From positions 5,771-53,859 of the forward strand of contig JAQUST010000012.1 of the NCBI GenBank assembly GCA_028710495.1: a stretch of 48,089 bases of DNA, in the 5' to 3' direction. This document shows positions 7,828 to 17,000 of the stretch, one piece after another. Position 1 is the stretch's first letter, and the number at the start of each line of letters is the position of its first letter. Both the position numbers and the translations under genes were made by a program. Source of the DNA: Clostridia bacterium. Lineage in GTDB: Bacteria; Bacillota; Clostridia; Christensenellales; CAG-917. The notes beneath the pieces were generated by a model. The model was given only the letters and a program-made list of their open reading frames with translations. It did no database searches and was not told the origin of the DNA.

Positions 7828-9075
7828 TCAATCTTTTGAGATTTCCAAAAGCGCATCCAATATTGCCAGCGCAGCAGCGGACTCAACACAAGGCACCGCA
7901 CGAGGAACAATGCACACATCATGGCGACCCTCTATTTTTATTGTGGTGTTCTTGCCAGTTTTCAAATCAACTGTAGCCTGCTCGATAGAAATTGAAGGTG
8001 TAGGCTTTATTGCTACACGCAGTGTCAAGGGCATACCGTTTGATATTCCGCCGTTTATTCCGCCATTGTGATTTGTTGTTGTGACTACTTTTCCATTTTG
8101 GAACTTAAATTCATCATTCGCTTCGCTTCCGCACATTGTGGCAAACTCAAATCCGCTTCCAAACTCAACGCCTTTCACCGCAGGAATTGCAAACAACGCG
8201 GAGGAAATTCTGCTCTCCAATCCATCGAACATTGCATCGCCAAGCCCAACGGGAAGTCCGAAAACCATACATTCCACTGCTCCGCCCAAACTGTCGCCAG
8301 CTTCGCGGGCATTCAAAATCGCATTTTCAATTTCGCTTGCGACACTTCCATTTTCTTCATGTTTTTCACTATCTTCAAATTTTGTGTTTAATTCAGTTTT
8401 AGAGTTTGTGTTATCTTCAGTCTTTGCGTTTCCTTCAGCCTTTACATTTTTTTCTGACTTTGCGTTATCGTCAATAAATTTTTGATTTTCTTCACCAATT
8501 ATTTCTAACTTTTGATGTCTATTCAACAAGGCAAGCGGTTGCTTTTGAACTATCCTAATTTCTTCAATAGAGACTTCTCTTGTCTTGTAGCTTCCGCCTT
8601 TTATCCCACCTATTTCGCTAATGTAAGCACCGATTTCTATTCCTTTTTGCTCAAGAATATCAATAGCAATTGCGCCAGCAATACACAAAGGCGCAGTCAT
8701 TCTTCCAGAAAAACGCCCTCCACCCGAACTGCATTTGTCTTTTACTCCCGCAACATAATCCGCGTGTGATGGACGTGGTTTGAATATTATTTTGTCATAA
8801 TCACCGGTTTTTACAGAAGTATTTTTTATTATCGCTCTTATCGGCTCGCCTGTCGCTTTCCCGTTTTCAATACCGTTTGTGAATTCCACAATATCAGCTT
8901 CTTTCCGAGGTGTTGACCAAACATTATTCCCGCTTTTTCTGCGATCAACAAAAGTTTGCACACTTCCCGACGAAACAGAAACGCCTTTAGGCACACCTTC
9001 CAGCACCATTCCGATTTCAGCACTGTGGGATTCACCGAATATATCGAATTTAAGTTTCTTAAAGTACGCCTGCAT
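7828..9075 (-). CDS. aroC: chorismate synthase with hexapeptide-repeat insert
   Basis: A 415-residue FMN-dependent chorismate synthase, which makes chorismate from 5-enolpyruvylshikimate-3-phosphate. Family motifs are FGESHS (usually FGESHG), RPSHADY, SGGGRFSGR, NHNGGINGGISNGMP and GRHDVCIVPRAVPCVES. Most AroC proteins have about 350-390 residues. The extra length is a charged, low-complexity insert at 206-243 built of K-x-E-x-N-x hexapeptides (annotated separately). The start codon overlaps the end of aroA, and its GGGAGG ribosome-binding site lies inside aroA, so the two are translationally coupled. Confidence 0.95.
   Translation of the reverse strand: MQAYFKKLKFDIFGESHSAEIGMVLEGVPKGVSVSSGSVQTFVDRRKSGNNVWSTPRKEADIVEFTNGIENGKATGEPIRAIIKNTSVKTGDYDKIIFKPRPSHADYVAGVKDKCSSGGGRFSGRMTAPLCIAGAIAIDILEQKGIEIGAYISEIGGIKGGSYKTREVSIEEIRIVQKQPLALLNRHQKLEIIGEENQKFIDDNAKSEKNVKAEGNAKTEDNTNSKTELNTKFEDSEKHEENGSVASEIENAILNAREAGDSLGGAVECMVFGLPVGLGDAMFDGLESRISSALFAIPAVKGVEFGSGFEFATMCGSEANDEFKFQNGKVVTTTNHNGGINGGISNGMPLTLRVAIKPTPSISIEQATVDLKTGKNTTIKIEGRHDVCIVPRAVPCVESAAALAILDALLEISKD
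8347..8460 (-). repeat. 18-bp tandem repeat encoding K-x-E-x-N-x hexapeptides inside aroC
   Basis: Within aroC, residues 206-243 read as six related hexapeptides: KSEKNV, KAEGNA, KTEDNT, then NS, KTELNT, KFEDSE, KHEENG. The DNA has the matching 18-base period. The reading frame is kept across the array, so it behaves as an in-frame minisatellite that expands a loop of the enzyme. Confidence 0.8.
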
Positions 9076-10324
9076 TGTTTTTGCCTCCCAGTTGTTTGTG
9101 GTCGGAAAAGAATGTCGGGTATGATTTTTTTACACACTCCGCATCAACAATAGTTGTCTTTCCCTGTGCAACAGTGCCTGCAATTGTAGCGCTCATTGCT
9201 ATGCGGTGGTCGTTAAAGGAGGACACCAAATTTCCGCTCATTTCTCCGCCATACACATATAATGCGCTATCACGATATTCGGCGCGCACTCCCATTTTTG
9301 TAAGCATTTCGATAACTGCATACAATCTGTCGCTCTCTTTAAGTCTCAATCTTTCAACGTTCGTTACTTTTGAAATGCCATTTGCGTTTGCAAGTGCGAC
9401 AGACATTATCGGCACCAAATCAGGACAATTTTCAGCTGAAAAAGTTATGCTCGAAAGTTCGCTTTTTTTGACCGTAATTCCTTGCTCTGTTTCCGTGATA
9501 TCTGCTCCCATATTTTTCAAAAGATTGAGTATTACCATATCGCCTTGAAGTGAGTTCGAAGCCAATCCGCAAAGCGTAACATCACCCGACAGAGCACCAC
9601 CTACTGCAAAAAATCCTGCACTGCTCCAGTCACCCTCGACCTGAATACTTTGAGGAGACTGATAGTTTTGGTTACCTTTGACTATGAATATGTTCCTAGC
9701 CCTCACAATTGATATCCCAAATGTTTTCAAAACTGATAGCGTCATATCAATGTAGCTTGCAGAAACCATATCCCCGACGACTTCAATCGTGCTGTCGCCA
9801 TCAAGCAAAGGCAAAGCAAACAGCAATCCAGATATATATTGCGAGCTTATTCCACCTTGAATAATGTATTCTCCGGCTTCAAGCTTTCCGCTGACAGTAA
9901 CTGGCAAAACAGTTTGGTCTGTATGCACGCCGTGCGCAGTAAGCACCGTAAGCAGTTCGCCAATCGGTCTTTGTCCAAGTCTGCCCTCACCTGTGAATGT
10001 AGCAGTGAGTCCAAGTGCAGATACTATCGGCAAAAGAAATCGCAGTGTTGAGCCGCTTTCTACGGCATTAAAACTTATCTGATGTTTATATGAATATTTA
10101 TATGGTTTGACCAAAAGTTCATCTTCATTTGTATCTTCAAAATATGCTCCGATACTTTTTAAGCAGTCCATAGTCGCAAAAACATCGTTTCCAACAAGTT
10201 TTCCGCTCACAACCGTGTTTTCGTTTGAAAGCGCAGAAGCAATCAACACGCGGTGTGCAAGTGATTTTGATGCAGGAATTTTGATACTTCCGCTCAGTTT
10301 TGATTTCTCAATTTTTACATTCAT
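9059..10324 (-). CDS. aroA: 3-phosphoshikimate 1-carboxyvinyltransferase (EPSP synthase)
   Basis: About 421 residues. It joins PEP to shikimate-3-phosphate to form EPSP. The N-terminal IPASKSLAHRVLIASAL carries the substrate-binding Lys-Ser and Arg. VESGSTLRFLLP is the PEP loop, LGQRPI and NVERLRLKESDRL (with catalytic Glu and Arg) follow, and FNDHRIAMS lies near the end. The C-terminal tail after SYPTFF is slightly extended and doubles as the aroC ribosome-binding region. The ATG at 10324 is preferred over 10348 because AAGGA lies 8 bases upstream of it and homologues begin MNVKI. It overlaps the aroB 3' end by 17 bases. Confidence 0.95.
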   Translation of the reverse strand: MNVKIEKSKLSGSIKIPASKSLAHRVLIASALSNENTVVSGKLVGNDVFATMDCLKSIGAYFEDTNEDELLVKPYKYSYKHQISFNAVESGSTLRFLLPIVSALGLTATFTGEGRLGQRPIGELLTVLTAHGVHTDQTVLPVTVSGKLEAGEYIIQGGISSQYISGLLFALPLLDGDSTIEVVGDMVSASYIDMTLSVLKTFGISIVRARNIFIVKGNQNYQSPQSIQVEGDWSSAGFFAVGGALSGDVTLCGLASNSLQGDMVILNLLKNMGADITETEQGITVKKSELSSITFSAENCPDLVPIMSVALANANGISKVTNVERLRLKESDRLYAVIEMLTKMGVRAEYRDSALYVYGGEMSGNLVSSFNDHRIAMSATIAGTVAQGKTTIVDAECVKKSYPTFFSDHKQLGGKNNAGVL

Positions 10325-11366
10325 TGATATATTCCTTAAGGTTTTCAAAACTCATTTTGTTTATCTCACATTTCCCGATTGCTCTTATATCGACAAGTGA
10401 AATTTGTCCGTCGCTATTTATTTTCTTGTCCATTTTTATGACTGAAAGCAATTGTGCCGTAGTATAGTTGCAAGCGGTGTCTAACCCGTATTTTTTGAAC
10501 AACTCACAAATTATTTCATAGTCGACTTGAGTTAATTTGTTTGCGCACAAGCTTGCACGCGCAACAATATAAATTCCCTTGGCAACAGCAATCCCATGCG
10601 AGATTGAAAATTCTGACAGTTTTTCTATTGCGTGTCCAAATGTATGTCCCAAATTAAGAAGTTTTCTCTTTCCGCTTTCCTCTTCATCTTCCTCAACTAT
10701 ATCTCTTTTCACGCTTACTGCAAGTTCAACGAAGCGCAAGATATTATCTTTGCAAAGACCTTTTTCCAAGATATCAAGAATTTCTCCGCCGCATAAAATG
10801 GCGTATTTTATTCCTTCCCCAATCCCGTTTTTAAAATCCAATTCTGAAAGAGTGGTCAAAGTTTTGCTGTCGAAATATACGAGTACAGGCTGATGAAATG
10901 CTCCTAGCAGATTTTTGCCTTGCGGCAAATCTACCCCTGTTTTCCCGCCAACTGAGGCGTCGATTGCACTAAGTAAAGTTGTTGGCACTTGAATAATGTC
11001 AATTCCACGCATATAGGTTGCAGCTGCAAAGCCTGCGACATCTCCAACAACTCCGCCACCAAGCGCAACAACCAAATCTTCACGACCAATTTCGCATTGC
11101 GCCATTTGTTCAATAACACTCAAATATGTGGAAGCTGTTTTGTTTTCCTCTCCACTTTTTATTATGATTTTTGAAGTTCTAAATCCTGACTCGGTAAGAG
11201 AATTTATAACATCATCAAGATATAATCCTGCGACATTATCATCAGTTACAATCATGGCTTTTGAGAGCTTATGAACTGACAAAACCGCATCACCGAGGCC
11301 TGATAGAATATCACTGCCAATAAGAACACTGTAAGGTCGTTTTGTCGAAACAGACACTTTATTCAT
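10308..11366 (-). CDS. aroB: 3-dehydroquinate synthase
   Basis: A 352-residue NAD- and metal-dependent enzyme that cyclises DAHP to 3-dehydroquinate. Seen are the NAD-binding segment GGGVVGDVAGFAAATYMRG, the conserved QVPTTLLSAIDASVGGKTG, and three metal ligands: Glu in GIGEGIKYAI and the two His residues in LNLGHTFGHAIE and SISHGIAVAKG. Length is typical. It overlaps the end of tyrA by 8 bases and the start of aroA by 17, so it is translated as part of a coupled chain. Confidence 0.96.
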   Translation of the reverse strand: MNKVSVSTKRPYSVLIGSDILSGLGDAVLSVHKLSKAMIVTDDNVAGLYLDDVINSLTESGFRTSKIIIKSGEENKTASTYLSVIEQMAQCEIGREDLVVALGGGVVGDVAGFAAATYMRGIDIIQVPTTLLSAIDASVGGKTGVDLPQGKNLLGAFHQPVLVYFDSKTLTTLSELDFKNGIGEGIKYAILCGGEILDILEKGLCKDNILRFVELAVSVKRDIVEEDEEESGKRKLLNLGHTFGHAIEKLSEFSISHGIAVAKGIYIVARASLCANKLTQVDYEIICELFKKYGLDTACNYTTAQLLSVIKMDKKINSDGQISLVDIRAIGKCEINKMSFENLKEYINECKN

Positions 11367-12219
11367 CTCTTTTCCTCTCTTTACGGGCGTTTTCTGCTAT
11401 TTCTTTCATTATTGCGCCTTCACTCAAAAGCTCATTAAGTTTGTTTTCATCTTTGTCGCTTAACGCAGTTTTGAACTCTTCAATATGCTTTTGCAATTCT
11501 TCAATTTCGCGCAACAAATTATCACGGTTGTCCATCAAAAGTTCTGTCCACATATCAGGATTTAATTTTGCAACCCTTGTCATATCCTTAAAACTTCCGG
11601 CTGAAAACCCAACATGCTCTGCTGAATGCGAACTTTTTACGAAGCTGCTCGAAACTATGTGCGCAAGTTGCGATGTGTACGCAATCATCTCATCATGATG
11701 AATAGCAGTTGAAATTTCTATACCCTCACAACCTAGTTCCAAAAACAATTGTTTCACTTTTACAAGTGCATCAATAGGCGTGTGCACGGGTGTCATTATG
11801 ACAAAGGCATGCTCAAAAAGTCCCGCAGTTGAATGTGATATTCCGCTGAATTCTCGACCCGCCATAGGATGAACACCGCTAAAATTCAGTTTAGGATATT
11901 TCTCAAGAAGCGCGTCCATTTCTTCAACAATCTTGCGTTTATTTCCGCAACAGTCAATTACTATTGCGTTGTCTTTGAGCATTGGAGCGACTTCACGCAT
12001 TGTTTTAATAGCAACAGCTGGTGTCAGCGCAAGCACCACCAAATCAGCATTTTTTATATTATTATCATTGATTTCCTCGTGATATGCATTGAGCATATTT
12101 GCCTTTAGCATTGTTGCTTTATCGATGTCAAAACCAAGCACTTTGTGAGAGGTCTTCTTTATAATAGCACGACCGAGAGAACCACCGATAAGTCCCAAAC
12201 CATATATTGCAATAATCAT
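11359..12219 (-). CDS. tyrA: prephenate dehydrogenase
   Basis: A 286-residue NAD(P)-dependent enzyme that oxidatively decarboxylates prephenate to 4-hydroxyphenylpyruvate, the tyrosine branch. The N-terminal Rossmann motif is GLGLIGGSLG. The catalytic His is in FSGVHPMAGRE, and the helical domain has the family HHDEMIAYTSQLAHIVSS pattern. There is no C-terminal ACT domain, unlike Bacillus TyrA, so tyrosine control may rest more on aroF and on the operon leader. The start lies 1 base after the aroF stop codon. Confidence 0.94.
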   Translation of the reverse strand: MIIAIYGLGLIGGSLGRAIIKKTSHKVLGFDIDKATMLKANMLNAYHEEINDNNIKNADLVVLALTPAVAIKTMREVAPMLKDNAIVIDCCGNKRKIVEEMDALLEKYPKLNFSGVHPMAGREFSGISHSTAGLFEHAFVIMTPVHTPIDALVKVKQLFLELGCEGIEISTAIHHDEMIAYTSQLAHIVSSSFVKSSHSAEHVGFSAGSFKDMTRVAKLNPDMWTELLMDNRDNLLREIEELQKHIEEFKTALSDKDENKLNELLSEGAIMKEIAENARKERKRDE

Positions 12220-12220
12220 T

Positions 12221-13234
12221 TTAGTCCCTCGCCTTGTTCACAAGAGGCAACATAACATCTATGCTCTTGACAACATCAACAAATTGTTCCGGTCGCAATG
12301 ATTGCGCGCCATCGCAAAGTGCGTGCGCGGGGTCGTTGTGCACTTCGATTATAAGTCCGTCCGCACCTGCTCCAACTGAAGCAAGCGACATCGGTTTGAC
12401 CAAGCGTGAAAGTCCTGATGCGTGACTGGGGTCAACTATGACAGGAAGATGTGTGCGCTCCTTCAAAATCGGTATAGCGGACAAATCCAAAGTATTTCTC
12501 GTGTATGGCTCAAAGGTACGGATTCCGCGTTCACACAAAATGACATCCATATTGCCGTTTGCCATAATGTATTCTGCGCTCATAAGCCACTCCTCTATTG
12601 TAGCAGCAAGACCGCGTTTCAACAATATCGGCTTTCTAAGTTTCCCGAGCTCTTTCAAAAGTTCAAAGTTTTGCATATTGCGCGCTCCAACTTGAAAAAT
12701 GTCGACATCATAGAATGCATCTATATATTTCTCGCTCATAATTTCGGTGCAGATAGGCATACCGGTTTCAGCTTTTGCGATACGCAACAAATCAAGTCCA
12801 CTTTCACGAAGTCCTTGAAAAGCATACGGCGAAGTTCGCGGTTTGAATGCTCCGCCACGGAGGATTGTTGCACCTGCAGCCTTGACAGCGTGGGCTATTG
12901 CAACAACTTGCTCTTCACTTTCAACAGAACAAGGTCCTGCGATAATTTGAAAATGCTTCTCACCAAATTCGTGCCCTGAAACATTCACAATAGTGTCGGC
13001 AGGATGAAACTTACGGTTTGCATTTTTATAAGGTTCTTGAATACGGTTGACAGACTCAACAATATCTAAAGAGCGGATTAAGTCAATATCAACCTTTGAC
13101 GTGTCACCTACAAGACCGATGATTGTTGTGTTTTCGCCTTCGCTCATATGAATACCAAGCCCTAGACTTGTTATCCAATTTGTCAGGTTTTCGACTTGTT
13201 TGTGGTCTTGGTTCTTTTTTATGACAACGATCAT
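12221..13234 (-). CDS. aroF: DAHP synthase, type I-beta with N-terminal regulatory domain
   Basis: A 337-residue 3-deoxy-D-arabino-heptulosonate 7-phosphate synthase that condenses PEP with erythrose-4-phosphate, the entry step of the shikimate pathway. Residues 1 to about 70 form the ferredoxin/ACT-like regulatory domain known from Thermotoga DAHP synthase, where Tyr and Phe inhibit. The barrel follows with IIAGPCSVES, GGAFKPRTSPYAFQG, LLKRGLAATIEEW, ILCERGIRTFE and VIVDPSHASG (metal and PEP ligands). It is the first enzyme gene of the operon. Its AAGGAAG ribosome-binding site sits 7 bases before the ATG, and a 300-base leader downstream of the attenuator precedes it. Confidence 0.95.
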   Translation of the reverse strand: MIVVIKKNQDHKQVENLTNWITSLGLGIHMSEGENTTIIGLVGDTSKVDIDLIRSLDIVESVNRIQEPYKNANRKFHPADTIVNVSGHEFGEKHFQIIAGPCSVESEEQVVAIAHAVKAAGATILRGGAFKPRTSPYAFQGLRESGLDLLRIAKAETGMPICTEIMSEKYIDAFYDVDIFQVGARNMQNFELLKELGKLRKPILLKRGLAATIEEWLMSAEYIMANGNMDVILCERGIRTFEPYTRNTLDLSAIPILKERTHLPVIVDPSHASGLSRLVKPMSLASVGAGADGLIIEVHNDPAHALCDGAQSLRPEQFVDVVKSIDVMLPLVNKARD

Positions 13235-13451
13235 TTTGCACTTCCTTTTGCATTTTTTCTTTATTGTTTAATATATAATCACTAATTTGATTTTTAAGTT
13301 TATATATTTTTTTGTACATCTGGTAAAAAAACTGACAATGACGATTTTTGTTTTGTTTTTAAGTATATTTTAAGTATATATTTTTTTATTATATAAAATC
13401 TTATTTTAGGCTTTTAATGCGTTTATATCTTTTGGCTTTACAAAATCTTAA

Positions 13452-13526
13452 GTTCACGAGATTATGGCATTATATTTTGCAATTATATCGTTTACGAGAT
13501 TATGGCATATATTTTGTAATTATATC
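13452..13526 (-). repeat. 37-38 bp tandem direct repeat in the aroF leader
   Basis: Two head-to-tail copies (13452-13489 and 13490-13526) share GAGATTATGGCAT, then TATATTTTG and AATTATATC, with only a few differences. They lie between the attenuator terminator and aroF. The minus-strand reading contains TATAAT-like hexamers, but no good -35 box at the right distance. A protein-binding site, a weak secondary promoter or a neutral duplication are all possible. The rest of 13235-13450 is very AT-rich with short TTTAAGTATA repeats near 13360-13380 and no gene. Confidence 0.7.
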
Positions 13527-13547
13527 TTGTTTCTCTTTTTTTATTGA

Positions 13548-13588
13548 CGAAAAAAATAAAAAATGACCGCCAATTTTGTTGGCGGTCA
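13548..13588 (-). terminator. attenuator terminator of the aromatic operon
   Basis: The minus strand gives TGACCGCCAA (13588-13579), loop CAAAA, TTGGCGGTCA (13573-13564), a perfect 10-bp GC-rich stem, then TTTTTTATTTTTTT. This is a textbook Rho-independent terminator, placed between the promoter and the first enzyme gene, so it must be read through for aroF to be expressed. It works only on the minus strand, since the plus strand has no U-run after the stem. Confidence 0.92.
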
Positions 13589-13609
13589 CTCACTTCAGTT
13601 TGTGAAAGG

Positions 13610-13675
13610 TTCAAGTTTAACGCACGCCAATATATATCACTTGTTGGTGATAAAGTAATAGTAGCTAAACTTAAA
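13610..13675 (-). promoter_or_regulatory. alternative leader RNA pairings (anti-terminator and its competitor)
   Basis: Three pairings are visible in the leader RNA. (a) Segment 1 (13675-13664, the Phe-Lys-Phe-Ser codons) pairs with segment 2 (13621-13610) over 12 positions, two of them G-U. (b) A small hairpin, TATCAC with GTGATA (13652-13647 and 13640-13635), lies over the leader stop codon. (c) TTGGCG (13630-13625) can pair with CGCCAA (13584-13579), which is the 5' arm of the terminator, so (c) and the terminator exclude each other. A ribosome stopped at the UGA (13639-13637) would cover TTGGCG and let the terminator form. One stalled on the Tyr/Phe codons would block segment 1 and leave TTGGCG free. 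Confidence 0.7.
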
Positions 13676-13693
13676 TCCAAAATTATTTTTCAT
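13637..13693 (-). CDS. aromatic leader peptide (Phe/Tyr attenuation peptide)
   Basis: An 18-residue ORF, MKNNFGFKFSYYYFITNK, starts 5 bases after GGAG (13702-13699) and about 26 bases after the predicted transcription start. Seven of the ten residues 5-14 are Phe (four) or Tyr (three). There is no Trp. That matches the products of this operon (Phe and Tyr branches, no Trp genes). The peptide should have no function other than to let ribosomes sense charged tRNA-Phe and tRNA-Tyr during transcription attenuation. It is too short for ordinary gene finding. Confidence 0.85.
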   Translation of the reverse strand: MKNNFGFKFSYYYFITNK

Positions 13694-13725
13694 TTTTTCT
13701 CCAAAAGTACGTTCACATTTAATTC

Positions 13726-13754
13726 ATTATAAGTCACACACTTCATATTGTCAA
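13726..13754 (-). promoter_or_regulatory. promoter of the aromatic amino acid operon
   Basis: A perfect consensus promoter on the minus strand: -35 TTGACA (13754-13749), 17-base spacer, -10 TATAAT (13731-13726). The start should be near 13719. Such a strong promoter makes sense if the real control is attenuation downstream. Confidence 0.92.
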
Positions 13755-13808
13755 TCAACAATATAAAAGTTTTTTCACTACTTTTCAAGAAGTTAAAATT
13801 TTAGTTTT

Positions 13809-13834
13809 TATCCGATTGAATTATCCGATTGAAT
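13809..13834. repeat. 13-bp perfect tandem repeat between divergent promoters
   Basis: TATCCGATTGAAT occurs twice head to tail (13809-13821, 13822-13834). It lies between the aromatic promoter (minus) and the helicase promoter (plus). It could be a binding site or a chance slippage duplication. Nothing else is recognisable in 13755-13990, which is AT-rich. Confidence 0.6.
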
Positions 13835-13993
13835 TTTTAGGTAAATTAAATTATTAGAAGATACAGTGCTTTTATGCAATACATTTCTTTTTTTGTTTTT
13901 TTATTTTCTTAAACTAGAGACTAGCAAGCAAACTTTCATTATAAATTGAAATCAAAGCTATTTTTGAATTTTTTGTATTTAATGAAGTCACTA

Positions 13994-14028
13994 TTGAAAT
14001 GACAATAGTTATATGTTAAGATTATAAA
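13994..14028 (+). promoter_or_regulatory. probable promoter of the helicase gene
   Basis: Two overlapping readings are possible: TTGAAA (13994-13999), 17 bases, TAAGAT (14017-14022); or ATGACA (13999-14004), 18 bases, TATAAA (14023-14028). An inverted repeat, CTATTG (13991-13996) and CAATAG (14003-14008), overlaps the -35 area and could be an operator. The gene's CGGAG ribosome-binding site follows. Confidence 0.4.
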
Positions 14029-14056
14029 GTATTATACAAACAAACGGAGAATAGTA

Positions 14057-17000
14057 ATGGCAGCAAAGTTAGCAGAACCAAAACAACAGACTATCGAAAT
14101 TAGCTTGAATTGTAGCAGTACTGTCGGTTACTACAATGTTCAAAACGAAATTTCGCCAATCAAGCGACTATACATAAAAAATCTTACCTATGAAGATATG
14201 GAAAATGTAACAGTGACCATATCATCATCGCCTGCTTTTATTTTGCCTATGCAGATAACGCAGGAAATTATGCCTCGCCGTGCTAATGTCAAATTTGAGC
14301 CGAGTTTGAATCTTTCGCCATTGTTTATGGTTGCGTTGGATAAAAGGCTTTCAGGCAAAATAATAGTCAGCGTTTTCAAAGATAATGAAATTATCGGCGA
14401 AGAAAGATGCGATGTGCAAGTGCTTGCTTTCAACGAGTGCAACTACAAAGAAAAAACTGAAAGTATAGCAACCTTTGTCAAACGCAGTGTTGAAATCAAC
14501 CGCCTTATATCTCTTACAAACAAAAAACTTGATGCATGGAATATCACAAACCACAGCGCAAGCTATGCACATTCAAACAAAAACTCCGTGCGTTATTATT
14601 TTGCCGCAGCATTCAGCCAGCTTGCAGAAATGGAATTTGTCAAGCGCGACACAAATCTTGACAGCGAAATCATCTCCTCCTATTCAGAAATGCTGAGTAT
14701 GAAAATTGTGACTCCGCTTGAACTTTCTCTAGTTTTATCCGCTATGCTTGAAGGCAACGGCTACAACGCAATAATCGGCAACATCGAAAACAAATGGTAT
14801 GTAGGTTGTTTCCTTATCAATGAATGTTTTTCAGATGTTGTTGTTGATGATGCTTCAGTCATAAGCAAAAAACTTGAACGCGGCGTCAATGACATAAGCA
14901 TGGTAAATATAGATGACATTTTCAACGGCTTGTCATTTGAAAAAGCCGAAAAGAATGCCACTGACCAATTGAAACGCGCTGAAAATATAGATTTTTTCCT
15001 TGATATAAAACGCTCGCGTATTCTATCAATAAGACCACTTCCCGAACGCATAAAAACTGAAAACGGCTATGACCTCGTAGCAAGCAGAGACTTTGAACTT
15101 GAAGTTGCTCCAAAACAAATAAAAGAATACAAAGGTGATATTGCAGGTGAAACCGAAATATCGCGGGAGAGACAATGGGAGCGTAAATTGCTCGAAATGG
15201 ATATGCGCAATTCGCTTTTGAATTTTCGCATATCACATACTTCAGTCAAAATTTTGACAGCAAATCTTGATGATTTTATTGAAAATATTGATGAGAATGT
15301 CGAATTTTCTTTAGCCCAAAAACCAACTGATGCAACTGAAATGCTCTCGAAGCTCACCAAAGACTTTGACCGCGGTTCATCAATGAAGCCTATCGTTGAT
15401 TATCTTTCATACGAATACAAAAACAAGCGCTTACGCACTTTGCTCACTGGCAAGGATTACGAACGCACTCTTCTCAACACCTATCGTAAGGAAAAAAGCA
15501 TTCAGGAAGAATCAGGCACAGCAACGCTCTATCTTGCAGCAGGTTTTTTGCGTTGGAAAGAAGATGAAACCGGCGAAGACAATTACGCGCCAATTTTGCT
15601 TTATCCTGCAACGCTCACAAAGCGCGGCGTTTCGACTCCTGTTTACTCAATTCAACTTAACACCGAAGAACTTCACCTCAACTACACGCTTCTAGAATTT
15701 TTGTATCAGGAATTCAATCTTGATATGCGAGGTCTTGCCTCTGTCAAACTTGATGATGCAAAAAGCATCTTGGCAGTTATCGCCCGCATACGCAAAGAAA
15801 TCGTCGATCGCAAAGGTTGGGAAGTTCACGGAAATGTCTTCCTTTGTTCACTTTCATTCACCAATTATTTGATGTGGTATGATGTAAAACACAAAATTGA
15901 TAAATTCAAAGAAAACAAAATAATAAATTCACTTATTCAAAACCGCAGTGAATTTGATGTCAAAGACAACATACTTTCGGAGAATACTTCAGACAACGCA
16001 TATTTTGGTGATGATAGAATTTTACTTCCTATAAGTGCTGACAGCTCACAGTATTCAGCTATCCGTGACAGTCTTTCAAAGAGTTTTGTTTTGCATGGAC
16101 CTCCGGGCACAGGAAAATCACAGACCATCACAAACATAATCGCAAATAATATAGTGCGTGGACGAAGAGTTCTTTTTGTCGCCGAAAAAATGGCGGCACT
16201 CTCAGTTGTTTATCGCAGAATAAAAGAAATCGGTATTGCTGATTTTTGTTTGGAACTACACTCAGACAAAACAAACAAAGCAGACATACTCACCCGTATT
16301 ACCGACACGCTGAGCCTTGGCGAAGCAAAAGCCGAACAGGACTATCTTGCAAAGGCAACGGAAATTCAAGGTTGCATAGAAAAGCTTAAGGCCGAAATGT
16401 CTGCCGTGCACGAAAAACGCTATTTGGGTTTTTCGATTTATGATGCTATTCTAAACTATTTTGAAAATATGAATGCGCCTGATTGTTTGCGTATTGACAG
16501 TCTTTTTTATGAGAAGCTGACTGAAACAACTTTCAATAAATATCTCGAAATTTTGACGGAATTGTCTTTGCGCGCAAAAGAATGCGGCGACATTGACAAG
16601 TCCCCTTTCAAACATATCGGAAAATTTGTTTATGATGCTGAGTGGAGACAAAAGGGAGAAGCCATTTTAGACATTTATCTTATGGAGCTTAAGCATTTGC
16701 GTTCGTATGCAAAGAGTCTTCTTCCCATATTCAATATGCGTACAGTGTCACTGACAAGCGACAAACTCTCAGCATTATACAAAATTTGCCAAATACTGTC
16801 TGAAGATAATTATATGGCGAAATATTTTGCCAATTACAAAACTATTGACAATGCAAAGGGAGTCATCGAATCCTACAACGAGGCGCAAAAGCGTGACGCA
16901 GTTATGATGGCTGAATACTCAGCAACATATGGAACTTACCCTCAGATTGAAAGCCTTGAAGCACTGAGAGAAGCCTGCAGCACTGGGAAATACTCCAACA

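Noticed and set aside
13104-13319. 71-residue minus-strand frame overlapping the aroF start
   Set aside because: No ribosome-binding site, and more than half of it is an out-of-frame reading of aroF.
13492-13680. 62-residue minus-strand frame over the aromatic leader
   Set aside because: It begins with TTG, has no ribosome-binding site, and runs through the terminator hairpin. The 18-residue frame at 13637-13693 has the proper signals.
13235-13754. T-box riboswitch upstream of aroF
   Set aside because: I found no T-box consensus (AGGGTGGNACCGCG-like) or specifier stem; the terminator is instead preceded by a leader peptide.
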